Shown one piece after another: positions 31,750 through 42,883 of a stretch of DNA of 64,000 nt. Each line of letters begins with the position of its first letter. Positions within the stretch are counted from its first letter, which is position 1. This DNA is from Hysterangium stoloniferum. Its lineage: Eukaryota > Basidiomycota > Agaricomycetes > Hysterangiales > Hysterangiaceae. Both the position numbers and the translations under genes were made by a program. A model generated the notes under the pieces. That model was not told the DNA's origin and made no database searches. It worked only from the letters and a program-made list of their open reading frames with translations. Where the stretch lies: assembly GCA_015178975.1 (NCBI GenBank), contig WHVD01000037.1:62001-126000 (forward strand), in the 5' to 3' direction.

Positions 31750-33060
31750 CTAGGCAGCCGCATCTCTGACGGACAGGTTTGATATGTGCTGTGATGCAAT
31801 TTGTTCAAAGGCCCTTATGTACGTTTCGTATGCTAAGGATTTCCATCTGCCAGCTAGTCATACTATTTCAGGGTCGACTCCTTGTGCCAAGAAGAAGGAA
31901 GCGCCGCCAATGCGGAATGAGTGGCCGAAGGATGTGCCCCATCCGCAAGCCTGAAGGATCAAATTAATTCGGTGAAGTGCCGCCTTTTTAACCATTGGTC
32001 TGACCTCCCCTTTGCAGTCGTGCCAGCAAAACAACAGATCGTCTGGCCCTGCTGGGACGACCTTGGATAGATTGATCAATGCCTCGATTGGGCAGACTCC
32101 TTGTTGGTCCGTTATAAAAACTGCTTGTGTTTCTCCGACTTTGGCTGTCTTTGCGGATGGTAAGTCTAAACGTGCGTAGCGTTTTCCATCGATGTCGTGA
32201 CTAATTAGAACATCCCTTCTTTTCAAGTGTTTAGTGGTGTCAAATTGCGGTCTGGATGTCACGGTAACTTCCCCAAAATGCATTAGTCCCCAAAAGGCAC
32301 ATGAAGCCACTGCCCAAATGCAAGCATTGAATGCATCATTCAGGTCTAGGATCGACTTCAAAGCACATAACATTCGTAACTGTATTGGGGGTCGTGGGGG
32401 TCGCTTTCGTGCCATGCCTTGTAAGTTTTCCAATCCTCGTAATGACCACTCGATTCTTGTACGCTCATCCTCAGACAGTGGCGGTGGCCAACCTTGTGCT
32501 ATGTGCCATGCCCTGATTGATGAGAGGTACTTCCTCGTCATGCTGACCGAAATCGTCTCGAATCTGGTTCCCATGGCCAAACTGTCTCCAAGATATGCCG
32601 GGTCTGTTGCTGCCCAGAGAGCGAAGGAATGTATCACTGGGAAGGATGCTGGTAGTCTGTCCACCTCTGCAATCGAGAAGACGTCACAGAAGACGTGAAA
32701 TTTTCGTAGGCCGGCGCCATAGGCTTTGGGTTCCCACAGAGAAGCTTCTGATGCAATTGTTGCGATTAATTGCAGGACCAGGTGCCATATTGTGGATGGT
32801 GGGGGTGTGTTGACACCTATCCACTTGAACAGCCTCTCAGCTGCTTTGCATGGAGGTCTCAGTGGGGATGGGGCTAGGTGTCCACGATCTGGTGATACTG
32901 CCTGTGATGCTCGGCTGAATGGTGCTGGTAGCAATGCCGGTGCTACACTGATTGGATCCGGTGACGCAAATGGATGGGAATGTCCATCTTGGCCTGGGTG
33001 TGAGCCATTGGGAAGCCCTTGAGAAATTCGGTGATGTGCCCTCGTGAGAGGGCATCTGAC
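31750..33060 (-). pseudogene. DIRS tyrosine recombinase
   Basis: Read in the frame that overlaps the end of the RT frame; the recombinase part spans about the last 370 codons. It shows SFRIGGASFFLAQGVDPEIV, the HxxR box (GHSFRIGG), then after a TGA at 31,858-31,860 the continuing LAGRWKSLAYETYIRAFEQ with the probable catalytic Tyr, ending DAAA at 31,750. The first catalytic Arg, normally in a LRFGE-like motif, reads LMHFGEVT here, i.e. His in place of Arg. Both defects fit CpG decay (CGT to CAT; CGA to TGA). In intact elements the enzyme circularises and integrates the cDNA. Confidence 0.85.
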
Positions 33061-34566
33061 ACGTTGTCCCTTGACAGTATGTATATGGCTTTTAGGTGTA
33101 TCCGGTGCCTGGCCAATAGGCGGTAAATCTCCTTTAGGACCTTGTTCGTTTCCTTGCTGCGGGAACGACCCTTGTTTATAACAGCGACTACCCCACTGTT
33201 GTCGGAGTGCACTAAGAATGTTGAGTGGGAAGGGTGATGGCGGTGCAATAAGCCATTCTGCAGTGCCAATCTCAGGCCCAGTTCTACTGCGACCGCCTCT
33301 GCCCACCCAATGTCGCATTCGCAGCGAGGGCCGACTTTGAAACCAGGAGTACATTTCCAGGCAGCCCAATGGCAGTCGACGATGACACCTATCCCATAGG
33401 ATGAGCTGGCGTCTCCCCACCAGCCAATGTCTACTGCCTCTGGTGCTGGGATTGGGAGTTCGTTTGGCAAGTGCTGGAGTATATATTGGATCCAGGAGAG
33501 ATCTGCTTGTACTGATGGGGTTGGCAGTAGGTGCACTCTGTGAGACTGGAAACTGCCTGCGAATACGGCAATGGACCGGAGGAAGGGCCTTATCCATGGG
33601 AAGATGGCTGACAAGTGCACCAACTTCCCGTGGAGCTTCTCTGCGTCGTTTGGTGAGAACTGTGAACCCTCTGCCGTCCACTGCGCAATCAAGGTGAGGG
33701 TTGCGTGCAGTTTCTCTGGTGGGACAGCTACTGTCTTGGAGCTCAAGTCCCACAGAAAACCGATGTATTTTTGCACTGTTGCGAATGGTCGAGTCTTGCT
33801 CCTGCTCCATGGGACCCCAAATTGGGCAGACAAGGCGATGAAGTCCTCCTCTGTCCACGTTTTACCTGGAAGGCGAATGGCCAAGAAGTCATCCACCCAT
33901 TTGAGCAGCCGTCTGAAGCCTGCTTTCCGATATAGCGCTATCAGCATATCTGCAATGCTGCCGAAAACTCCGGCACTGGAGGCCAAACTGAATGCCACAG
34001 CTCGGTCGACGTATACCAGGCCATCCCATGAAATGCAGCAGGCGTTTTGCTGGTCTGGTCTTATGGGTGTCACTCTGTACGCTGCAGAGATGTCGAATGT
34101 GGCTGCTACACAGCCATCTGGTAATGATAAGATAAGTGCGGCGGCATCCGCAAAGGTGCCCCATTCTGTGGGGAAGTCATCTGAGTTTATTCCACTGTTT
34201 ATGGAAGGGTATTCTGGGTCACCCCGGGGAAAAGAAAGGTCTTGGATTAGGCGGTAAGTGCTGGAATTTGGTTTTGGGATGAGGCCCAGTGGGGAGGTCT
34301 GAAATGGGCCAATGATGTGCTCTAGCTCCAATGGGGTGAAGCCCCGAGAGTAGCGTCCAGCCCCCTGTTCGCTCGCTATGTATTTGTATATAAAGTCCGT
34401 GTCTAATGAAGAGGATTTGTGATTCTTGAAACATGACAGTACGTGAAATGCAGTCCTTCACCCCAATATCGAAGCCGTTGATTAAACCTGAGATAACGTA
34501 TTCCCACCTGTCAAGTATACCATATTTACTTAATATACGTGCCACTTCGATAGGATCGAGTGGCAT
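32943..34566 (-). pseudogene. DIRS reverse transcriptase and RNase H
   Basis: RT motifs: LGLIPKPNSSTYRLIQDLSF, TFDISAAYRVTPIRPDQ and the catalytic LLKWVDDFLAIR. The RNase H part includes GWWGDASSSYGIGV and LVHSDNSGVVAVINKG, ending before FLKGFPMAHTQAKMD. A +1 frameshift near 34,430 separates the N-terminal piece (MPLDPIEVARILSKYGILDR, ..SRTVMFQ) from the rest (expected continuation NHKSSSLDTDF is in the other frame). The order RT-RH then YR is DIRS-specific. Confidence 0.88.
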
Positions 34567-34899
34567 TGTGACCCTTCTTGGGTATTGGTGCAGGTGTCAC
34601 CCCATCGGCACAGTGATCCTGTTGCCCATTTGAAACAGAACTGCTTACCATCGGGGGATGCCAAGGTGTGCTTGTTTTTGGCATCACGGGCGATTGGGGC
34701 AGCGTTCTTCCTGTTAGGGCAACACTAACAAGGCTACCAAACACAAGATAAAACACAGAAATAAAAATGAAAAGGAGATAGCTCAATGACAGGGGAGATC
34801 ACACTTGTTTTAGTGGGATTCCTAAGAGATTGAAACTAAAGACCAACTATGTACATGCCCCCTATTTATACTATTTATTTAATATTTATTTAGTATTTT

Positions 34900-35345
34900 T
34901 TATTTATGAATAAACCTAAGAAAAACGGCATGCATGCACTAGCTGCGCTTCGGCGCTTACGTAATCCCGCCCGGCGCTGTGTAGGTCCGCGCGGCGCATC
35001 GGCATTTGCGTAAACTCCGATTACAGCTGCAGTGCCGGCGCACAAGAGGCCTCTATGGGCACACAGTGCTTCGCACTGTGTGTCCGTCGGGACGTAGGCG
35101 GTGCCGTCGGCCTTACGTCGGCGCCATCGTTTGCGCCATGCCGCTACTACGTCGCGTCGCGGTGCAATTGCGCGGCGTCACTGTGAGCTGCGCGGCCGCC
35201 ACTATATGACGATCGGGACGTGGATGGCGGCGTCGGCTTTATGTCAGCGCCGTCGTCTGCGTCGTGCCACCGTTTCGTCATGTCGCGGTGTTACAACACC
35301 GCGCTGCTTTTCGTGCGGGCGGCAACGCGATTACGTAATCGATCT
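34900..35345. repeat. GC- and CpG-rich insert with an internal duplication, between DIRS gag and RT
   Basis: Two imperfect direct copies of about 75 bp (about 35,088-35,162 and 35,217-35,292) share GGGACGT..GGC..GTCGG, ACGTCGGCGCC-like and GTCGCGGTG words. The base composition contrasts with its surroundings, and neither strand shows a recognisable protein. It also holds inverted words such as GCACTGTGTG/CACAGTGC near 35,060. Confidence 0.55.
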
Positions 35346-35375
35346 CGTAGCATGCTTGTACTGCTACCTGTAGTT

Positions 35376-36839
35376 TTAGTTAAAATAAACTAAAATCAAA
35401 AATAAATGGCAAAAATATATATTATATGTATTGCCCTGACACTTCCCTGCCACTGTGAGTTTTGCGGTGCAGTCAGCTGGAAAGTGCCCCTGTGTCCCGC
35501 ACCGAAAGCAATGTGACCGTTCGCTGTCTGTGCAAGGCCTCTTTCGAGGAGAGGTGAGGGGGGTTGGTGATCCAGCTGGCCCAAGGCGCTTAGCTGGGGA
35601 GATGGAGGAGGTGCTGGCTCTCGAGGCCTGCAGTGCCACCCGTGTCGAGATGATTGTCAGGGCATTAGTGTCCAGGCAGCTCAAGTCATGAGTGGGGTTG
35701 CACACAGCTGCTTCACATTGTTGCACATCGTAATCCATGGCCACTTCCCAGCTATGGGATTTTGCGATAGTTGTCACAACTACGTGGTGGGCTGAAAGCG
35801 CGTCAGCTCTGGTGTCACCGCCATGGATTCTGGTACAGTCGACTGCTGCTGCTGCTGAGAGCCAGTCAATGATGCTGATGCTCCTCTCATTGTCACGGTC
35901 CAGTCCTTTAGCCACGATGTTGCCCGAAGGCGAGAAGGTGAATTCTTCCATGCCTCTCTCTGCCTTCCGCCATGCCTCCATGGTAAGTGCTGTATAAGGG
36001 ACATAGTGTAGGTTCTTGAAGGCATCCTCTGCCTTCCGTGGAATGGCTGTGAATAGATGAAAAAAATCAATGAGCTGGCTGGCTCTTGGCAAGTGGTATA
36101 GTAATGAACAGAAGGCAGGAGGAGCGACGAAGAGGGGGGGGGGTTGCACTGTATGACTGGCCCAGACCCTGGCATCCATCAGATTGCCGTGGGAGTCTGC
36201 AAGCCAGTCGCATGACGGTTTGACTCATGCTCATCCTGGGTGCTAGCAGCTCCCCGTGATGGACTGTCTGTAATGGGGTGCCTGCCTAATGGCCGGCCCA
36301 TGGGCTGACCAAATGGTGCTGCACGCTGACAGTGCTGCAGCCCACCATGCCCACTCGAGCTAAAGAGAGTGAAAGATGTACTCACGGATCTCTAAGGCGT
36401 TGGCCTTGAATCCCGGGATTATATCCGGGACTGCTGCCTTCTTGGTGGCCCGTGTGTCACCAGTCACAGAGGCCCATATTTTGGCTAGCTGGATCGTTTC
36501 CGGGTCGGTGAATAGTCTTGTCGCACCTGGTGAGGCATCTGACAGGGCCCTGATGCCCTGAGCGTCGGGTCTACCCTGGGCCAGCAGAAGGTCCCGACGC
36601 GCGGCCAACTGCACGATTTGAGCCTCTAATTGCTCAATCTCTGGAGGGGGGGGGGACTGGCGGTCTCCCCCATTGGTGCTGATGGCCTCCAGTTGTGGGA
36701 TGACCGGGGAATGAGGGATACCAGCTGTCACTGAAAAAGGCGGTTCCGGTCCCGTCTCGGGGTGGGGTGGGTGCCCTTCAGTGCTCAGGTTGATACCTAA
36801 GTGGGCAAAGACACCTTGAGGTAGTGTCCCGGATGTCAT
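35376..36839 (-). pseudogene. DIRS gag-like protein with one CCHC knuckle
   Basis: Starts MTSGTLPQGVFAHLGINLST at 36,839, with a coiled segment EIEQLEAQIVQLAARRDLLL. The frame breaks at about 36,360 (possible intron or frameshift) and again near 36,180; the main part is MDARVWASHTVQPPPLF.. to IIDWLSAAAAVDCTRIHGGD, ending with CFRCGTQGHFPADC. The knuckle and position upstream of RT support gag. Confidence 0.75.
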
Positions 36840-36842
36840 AGT

Positions 36843-37031
36843 GTAAAATTAATAGTATAGATATGTTGAGAAAAGTATCTGATGTCAGTGGTGAGAAAAA
36901 CAGAAATGACTGTGGATCGACAGAGACGTCATAAGAGAAGAAAAGGCGTGCGAGTCCTTCATACGCTCAGCTGGACGTTGAGTGCCGAACTACTCCCGGC
37001 ATGCCAGGGATCGTGCGGCACTCGACACTAT
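36843..37031 (-). repeat. DIRS split repeat A1
   Basis: 189 bp, near-identical to A2; forms the 5' end of the minus-strand element. Its outer end abuts LTR-D sequence. Confidence 0.85.
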
Positions 37032-37412
37032 AAATGGGTTGATAAGATTGGTTATATTTCATGGCTGGAGCAGAGCTCCTTATATACATTGAGATCTGAG
37101 ACATTTAGAGACATATTGAACTTTATTTCTATCCTATTTTAGCTATTTTACTTGGAATGTTTTAGACATTTCCACCATTCTCTGTTGTAGCATATATGAT
37201 GACATAATATATGACATAATATTCCCAGATGACATAATGTATGACATAATATTCCTAGATGACATGATGTATGACATAATATTCCTAGATGATATGATGT
37301 ATGACATAATATTCCCGCACTAGTGCGCGCGTGACACCTGTCGCGCCTTTTGTACTTTCGTGCGCCCTTGTGACTGTCACGCGCCCTTGTGACTGTTGCG
37401 CACTCTTGTGAC

Positions 37413-37564
37413 GGTCACTTGTTGTGATGATGGTCACTTGTTGTGACAATGGTCACTTGTTGTGACAATGGTCACTTGTTGTGACAATGGTCACTTGTTG
37501 TGACAATGGTCACTTGTTGTGACGACTGGTCACTTGTTGTGACGACTGGTCACTTATTGTGACG
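37413..37564. repeat. 19-20-bp tandem array inside LTR-D copy 2
   Basis: About eight units of GGTCACTTGTTGTGACAAT; each unit holds the palindrome GTCAC..GTGAC. Just upstream (37,195-37,315) a second array repeats ATGACATAATATTCCTAG-like units. Confidence 0.85.
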
Positions 37565-37827
37565 AATATTCCCGCGCGTTGTGTAATAAGCGCCAGGTGG
37601 CCAGTTTGAAGATATATAGTTAAAAAAGAATAAAAGTAGAAATTTCGTAGTTCCCTCAATTTATAAGATAAAAATACAAAATAAATTGCATAAATTCAAT
37701 ATAAATCGAGAGAATATTGTACAATTTAATAATCACGATATAAGTACATTTAAAGCCTTTGTTAAGAAATTCGTCTTTGGGGAAATTGCGAAAAATAGAA
37801 AAAACCTTTAAAATACATGACAGAGGT

Positions 37828-38535
37828 CATTATGATCTAACTAATGACCTCATAAACTAAATAGTTAGCTAATCATTGAGTTATCAAAATGTATATAAGG
37901 AGGGCTAAGTTTCCAATAAAATCATCTATCACACACATATTTTACAGTACAGCACAGAAGCTTACCTCATCATCCTAAGGACAATAATAGCCTTAGTCTG
38001 ATACACTCACTGCAAGCACCTACACTTGCAGCATCTTGAATCTTTGTCAGCAACTCTTGGACTTAGCTAATCATCTAAGTTCCTCAGCCTCACAGCTACC
38101 CTTTAGGCTTATTAATTAGATAATAAACCTAATAAGTATCTAAGTATCCTTACTGAAATCCCTGCCAATACTAGATTATTCAAGGCCCAGCCCTAAGTTT
38201 ATTGAATTAATCAAGTACAAGCACTCAGATAATTCAATACATATTATCTTCTCTATTAATAAATTATTTAACACCTTGTTAAATAACTATTAATAGTTAC
38301 AAATAAGCATACAAGAATCCGAAGCTTTATATCAAGTCTCTGCCAAGTTACTGCGCATATATTCAGCTTCCAGCCCCTATTAATAAGCATTGATTTGAGT
38401 TGTTTAAGCTTCATAGCGCAGCTCATTAATCTATCAGTATTTAAATTACTGGACCTTTGCTTATTTTATTGTTGAAGCTTTGTGACACTAAAGCATATAT
38501 TGAGCTATCTAAGAGAATCCCCTGAATACATTACA
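37828..38535 (+). repeat. LTR-E-like sequence
   Basis: Contains TATA box GTATATAAGGAGGGC (about 37,893). From 37,960 to 38,260 it is the reverse complement of parts of the LTR-E solo LTR at 46,138-48,110 (CTTGCAGCATCTTGAA, CAAGCACCTACACTTGCAGC). Cut by an LTR-A copy at about 38,536. No gene. Confidence 0.65.
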
Positions 38536-39280
38536 GTCCTATACACACCCATTATTAGTTTACCGGAATTCCCACCGGACTCTGTACATCAGACTCATCT
38601 ACGTTCATCTTTGTTACGTTGTGTTTTAGTCACCGGAAAACCCACTGGACTCCGTCTATGTCTATCTCCGACCTCGTCCCGTGCATCAGTCACCGGACCC
38701 CACTCAGAATACCTGTCTTCCCTCTAACAGAGCCCCATTCCCATTTTAGTCAAATGACCTGTCACGATTCGGACTCCACTCCCGCTCCGTTTCCCGTTAT
38801 GGTTTATGATTTGTCACTATTTGGACTCCGCTCCATTCCATCCCATTCTTAACACCAATTTGGTGTTTACTATTCCCATTTTATGTTTTGCTCGTTTCGT
38901 TTCATTATTACTGGATTCGGTATGAGATTTACTCCACAGTCTATTTAAACTGGCAGATGTTGTACATACAATCCAGTCAGAAAATTGGCTTAGATTCCCC
39001 CCAGTAATCTAATGCATTTTCCGCTCTAAACCCTACTTGAATCACACTGCTCGCACTAGTCGGAGCCCACAGGCTCGGGCACATCTATCTCTCTCACCAA
39101 TCTCGACTCACGACCCACGACCTCCGACCTACAACCCCCACCTGGACTCCCAGGATTCCCGTCCGCCCATCAGAAATTGGACAACATGATCTAGCGAGGG
39201 CGCAGCCTATAAGCTGAAGCCAAGTCCTACCAGATATTCCATGGGTTTCTCCAGAGACCCACCCTGTATGTATCCTAACA
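38536..39280 (+). repeat. LTR-A, 5'-truncated
   Basis: Matches LTR-A from within U3 to the end CCTAACA; lacks the first about 70 bp. Has AGTCAGAAAAT (about 38,977) and a U5 motif at 39,195-39,228. Confidence 0.85.
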
Positions 39281-41398
39281 GTCCAACTCTATAACCGTAG
39301 TTGAGCTTGGCTTCAACTTATGTGTTGCACCCTCACATGAACTGTCAGGGTGCTCCAGTATTTCAAACAGAGCAGATAGTACAATATGAGCAAGAGTCAA
39401 CACTTAGCTTAATCAACTGGAAGGCCAAATTACTAAGAGTCAAGAGATAGAGGTCACAGCTTGCCAAAGACCACTCTTGAGGAGTATAGCAGTGAGGGAA
39501 AAAGGCAAAAACTAGGAGAAGCTAATCTAAGTCAATATTCAAACTGAAGAACTGTAGTGTATATAAAAGAGCTTTATATTACAATGAGATGGGTGATTGG
39601 AAGGCTGATAAAAGAAGCAAAGTGTAGGACAGATCTGTCAGGAACTGGAAAACCCGCCAGCCTCCAGGCTCCCAGACCCCATCCTACATGCTCCCGACCC
39701 TCTATATTGTATAGTTACAACCAGAGTTCCTGCCGGAGCCCACAGTCAACTTGTTTATGCCTGACTCTTTGTATGCACCCCATCCTATCTGCCCCCAACT
39801 AGACACCTTCTGTTATGACCTGGAATCCATTGGACTCCACCCTTTGACATTTAACTTTGTTACATGTTCTTGGTCATCTCCCGAACCAGACTCTGACTGG
39901 ACTCCCAGGACCTGCATGTCACCCTATATGCACTAGTTGTCAGACTCCACTGGACTTGCATCTCAACCTGTCTATATCTGACACTGTGTCATATACACCA
40001 GTCCTCGGACTACACTGGACCTGGATATCAACCTGCTTATACCTGACTCTCTGTCTCTCATGTACCAGTCACCAGACTCTCACCGGACTCCCGGAACCCC
40101 TCTAACAGAGCCCCATTCCTGTTATGGTCTAATGACCTGGCATGATTCATTCTCTGCTCCCATTCCGTTCCATCCCTAATTCCCAGTTTAGTATTTACTT
40201 GTTTCATTTTATGTTTAATAGTTCTGCCTATTATTAATACCAGATTTGGTATTATTACATTTCACAGTCTATATAAGTCTCCTATATTCATGTACTTAGA
40301 ATCCAGTTTGAATCTCAAACAAGTTACACCCCTGATCCAGTCTCTGCTCCTCTTGTCTGTCTGCATGCTTGATTCCCGGAACTCCCACAGGAACTCCAGA
40401 ATCTACATCTCCTTGTATGTGTTCTGTCAGCTCAAAATATGGACACCTGAATGAGTGTACGAGGGTGCAGCCCATAAGCTGAAGCCAAGTCCATCATCAG
40501 CAGTACCACCCTTCTGGTAATTATTCTGATACCACACTCCCTTGTACTAATATCCCCGGAAACTCCCCTGGACTTATTACCCAGGGACTCCATGGGACAT
40601 TTCCCAGAAGAAAGCATGTGTTCAGAATAATTACCGGAAACACTTCGTGGGACTTCCTCAGAGCCTATCCTTGTGTTTGGAATTTAAAAAGATCACAGGG
40701 AAGTGATGATGAGGTGGGGAGATATAGAAACTAATGTATGGTACTAAGAAACAATACTAGGTGGCAAATAAGAGTATATGTAGAGATAGAAATGGAGGAA
40801 TGGGTGGAGTGGAGATGGAACAGGTTGGGAATACACTATAAACAAGTATCAGGGGTGCCACAAGGGATAACAACATGGGCAGAAGCTCTGATAATGAGAT
40901 GATAAAGGTTTTCTAGTAAGAAACAAGTTGCAGGGGTCTGAAATGGCAGGATCCTAATAATGTGTCCACCCAACCTTCTCCCAGTTATGTGAATATGTAT
41001 CAGTTAACCAATACTCCATAAGAGGTGTGTATAAACAAACATGTGGCACTACATTGAGAAAGGACATGAGTGTTAAGAACTAAAAGGGGAATGTCAATGG
41101 GAGTGTGAAGAGTTGCAGGAATTCTAACTGTTCAATATATCAAAAATATTGACCTTCTAGGTACAATATGAGTGTATTGACTGTCAAAGTACAATTCAGG
41201 TAGGTATAAAGTAGTAGTCACTGTCAGCAACTGTACAGTTGCTAGAGGTGACTAGAATACGAAAAATGGAATAGACTTTAGCAGTACTATCCACAGTCAA
41301 ATAGACTAGATTAAGTAGAGTTGAGGTGAAAGGCTATTTGCCAGAAGGAGTAGGATGAGTGAGAAGTGTGGCAGTCGATGAGCAAGTTTGCATGAAGA
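39281..41398. repeat. Degraded LTR pieces (LTR-G and others); no gene
   Basis: A minus-strand U5 motif at 39,304-39,337 carries the compensatory CAAC/GTTG stem. An LTR-G copy starts TGTTATGACCTGG at 39,811, with TATATAA near 40,231 and a U5 motif at 40,460-40,493; its 3' end is unclear (about 40,680). From 40,690 to 41,398 I recognise nothing. Confidence 0.5.
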
Positions 41399-41827
41399 TG
41401 TCACGAATCAATTATTCTTCAATAAAGTCGAATAATATTCTATTAATCGAACTCGAAAGCCTCATTCGACGAAGTATATATTCGCCCTGTCAATGAAGTA
41501 AGAGGCTATTACCAGTCGCGAGAACTCACGGAAGTATTTGTCGAAGAAGTTACGACAAGATAGATTACTAATATCACTAATATACAGATATTTCAACTGA
41601 CTTCCCTCGCTCCTTTCGTAGCCCTTTCATGCTTTTCGTCGTATCGTTATGACTATGTTATGAACTAATTATGAAATCATATATGACGTTGAAATGAGAC
41701 ATGTCGAAAGAGATTCAATAGTGTCGAATAATGTTCAGTTTGTCGAGTCTAATTCGATAAGTCAAAACGTTGTCGAAAGTTACCTTTGATTGTTTGTGAC
41801 AATATGTGACATGTGACGGTTGTGACA
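41399..41827 (-). repeat. LTR-B solo LTR
   Basis: 429 bp, TGTCACGAATC..GGTTGTGACA, with perfect duplication GAAGA (41,394-41,398 and 41,828-41,832). Confidence 0.93.
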
Positions 41828-42343
41828 GAAGAGTTCTACACTTTGACTGAGGTGAGTTGGTTTATCCCTCAATCCATCACTTACAAATACTTATACACTC
41901 TAGTTTAATATTAGGTACTCTACTATAGTCTGTTATACCTGTATATGAGACTGAGTTTAATATTAGGGTCTTTATTAATAACAGGTTATGGGCCCCAGTT
42001 GCGCTACATAACATGAATGACAAAATACCATCCAATTGTGTTTTCAAGTCTCAAGACCTTATCATACATTCTCATACCTAATCGAAACAATTTTCTGCAC
42101 AGACTGCATATTCATCTTCAAAACACTCAAAATGCTCTTTGCCCCACATTCTCTTTAGGGGGCTCATTGTTCTTACACATTGTGTTGATCACCCATTCCC
42201 ACCATGGCACCATGACAATTATCATTCAAACACATGTCCATCACATCTACCATAATTCTATTCAAATATTAAACACAACTATATTACTCTCCTCCAATGT
42301 CATCTCTTCATACCCCACCAGCCTTTTTGAGATAGCAGTCTTG
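41828..42343 (+). repeat. Ty1/Copia LTR end and leader remnant
   Basis: The LTR-B copy sits inside this older Copia LTR. The Copia LTR ends ATTAATAACA at about 41,983 and is followed by a half-tRNA-type primer-binding site and a degenerate leader. No intact gag follows. Confidence 0.6.
41984..42007 (+). other. Copia-type primer-binding site (initiator tRNA-Met half)
   Basis: GGTTATGGGCCCCAGTTGCG is complementary to the anticodon-stem region of initiator tRNA-Met (CCCATAACC holds the CAT anticodon). Drosophila copia is known to prime with such a cleaved tRNA half. It lies directly after an LTR end. Confidence 0.7.
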
Positions 42344-42390
42344 TGTCATGAACATACAAGCTCAAATTCCAATAATATTCAATTTAACTT

Positions 42391-42540
42391 TCTTTGACAT
42401 TCCTTTGACATTCCTTTGACATTCCTTTGACATTCCTTTGACATTCCTTTGACATTCCTTTGACATTCCTTTGACTTTCTGACTCAATTTCCAACTCGAC
42501 TTCTGACTCGACTTCTGACTCGACTTCTGACTCGACTATT
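42391..42540. repeat. Two minisatellites in LTR-B
   Basis: About eight units of CTTTGACATTC (11 bp, about 42,391-42,474), then about four units of GACTCGACTTCT (12 bp, to about 42,537). Length variation here explains why this LTR-B copy is longer than the 429-bp ones. Confidence 0.85.
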
Positions 42541-42883
42541 CTTTGACAATATCTTTGACAATCCCAAATATCTTCAACTTGTCTCAGTTTGATGTCATTG
42601 ATGATTTCACTTTGATATCATATTATCATCATAGGTAAATGATATACAGTGGCTTCTAAAACTGTCCCAATGTTTTGGTAATTCTCAATAAATGCTTATA
42701 ACCTACCAAATAAATTTTCTAAAATAGTGAAAATATTCTCACATATACCTTAGCATACTAGTGTTGATATACCCAAATACTACATAATATAGATGGATAT
42801 TGGTGTCACAGTGAATATTTAAAAATGACCAATCATTGGAACAGTTTTGCAACCACTCTTTTTGAATCAGATATCTTGTTATT

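Larger units (their letters stand above)
30452..37031 (-). mobile_element. DIRS-order retrotransposon (tyrosine recombinase type) with split direct repeats
   Basis: On the minus strand: repeat A1 (36,843-37,031), gag, RT-RNase H, tyrosine recombinase, then B1 (30,872-30,970), A2 (30,684-30,872), a 133-bp spacer and B2 (30,452-30,550). The A1-ORFs-B1-A2-B2 order is the split-direct-repeat architecture known for PAT-like DIRS elements. No target duplication is seen, as expected for recombinase-mediated insertion. Frameshifts and stops make it inactive. An LTR-C solo LTR (30,999-31,721) sits inside it. Confidence 0.88.
29576..37822 (-). repeat. LTR-D solo LTR, copy 2, interrupted by a DIRS element
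   Basis: Starts TGTAATGTATTAGCC and ends AAATACATGACA, with perfect duplication GAGGT (29,571-29,575 and 37,823-37,827). It aligns with copy 1 on both sides of the DIRS insertion: ..GACACACAGATGTGGTG before 30,452 and GGGTTGAT.. after about 37,035, against GATGTGGTGGGTTGAT in copy 1. Confidence 0.9.

Noticed and set aside
33571-34257. 228-codon plus-strand frame
   Set aside because: Antisense shadow of the DIRS RT/RNase H frame.
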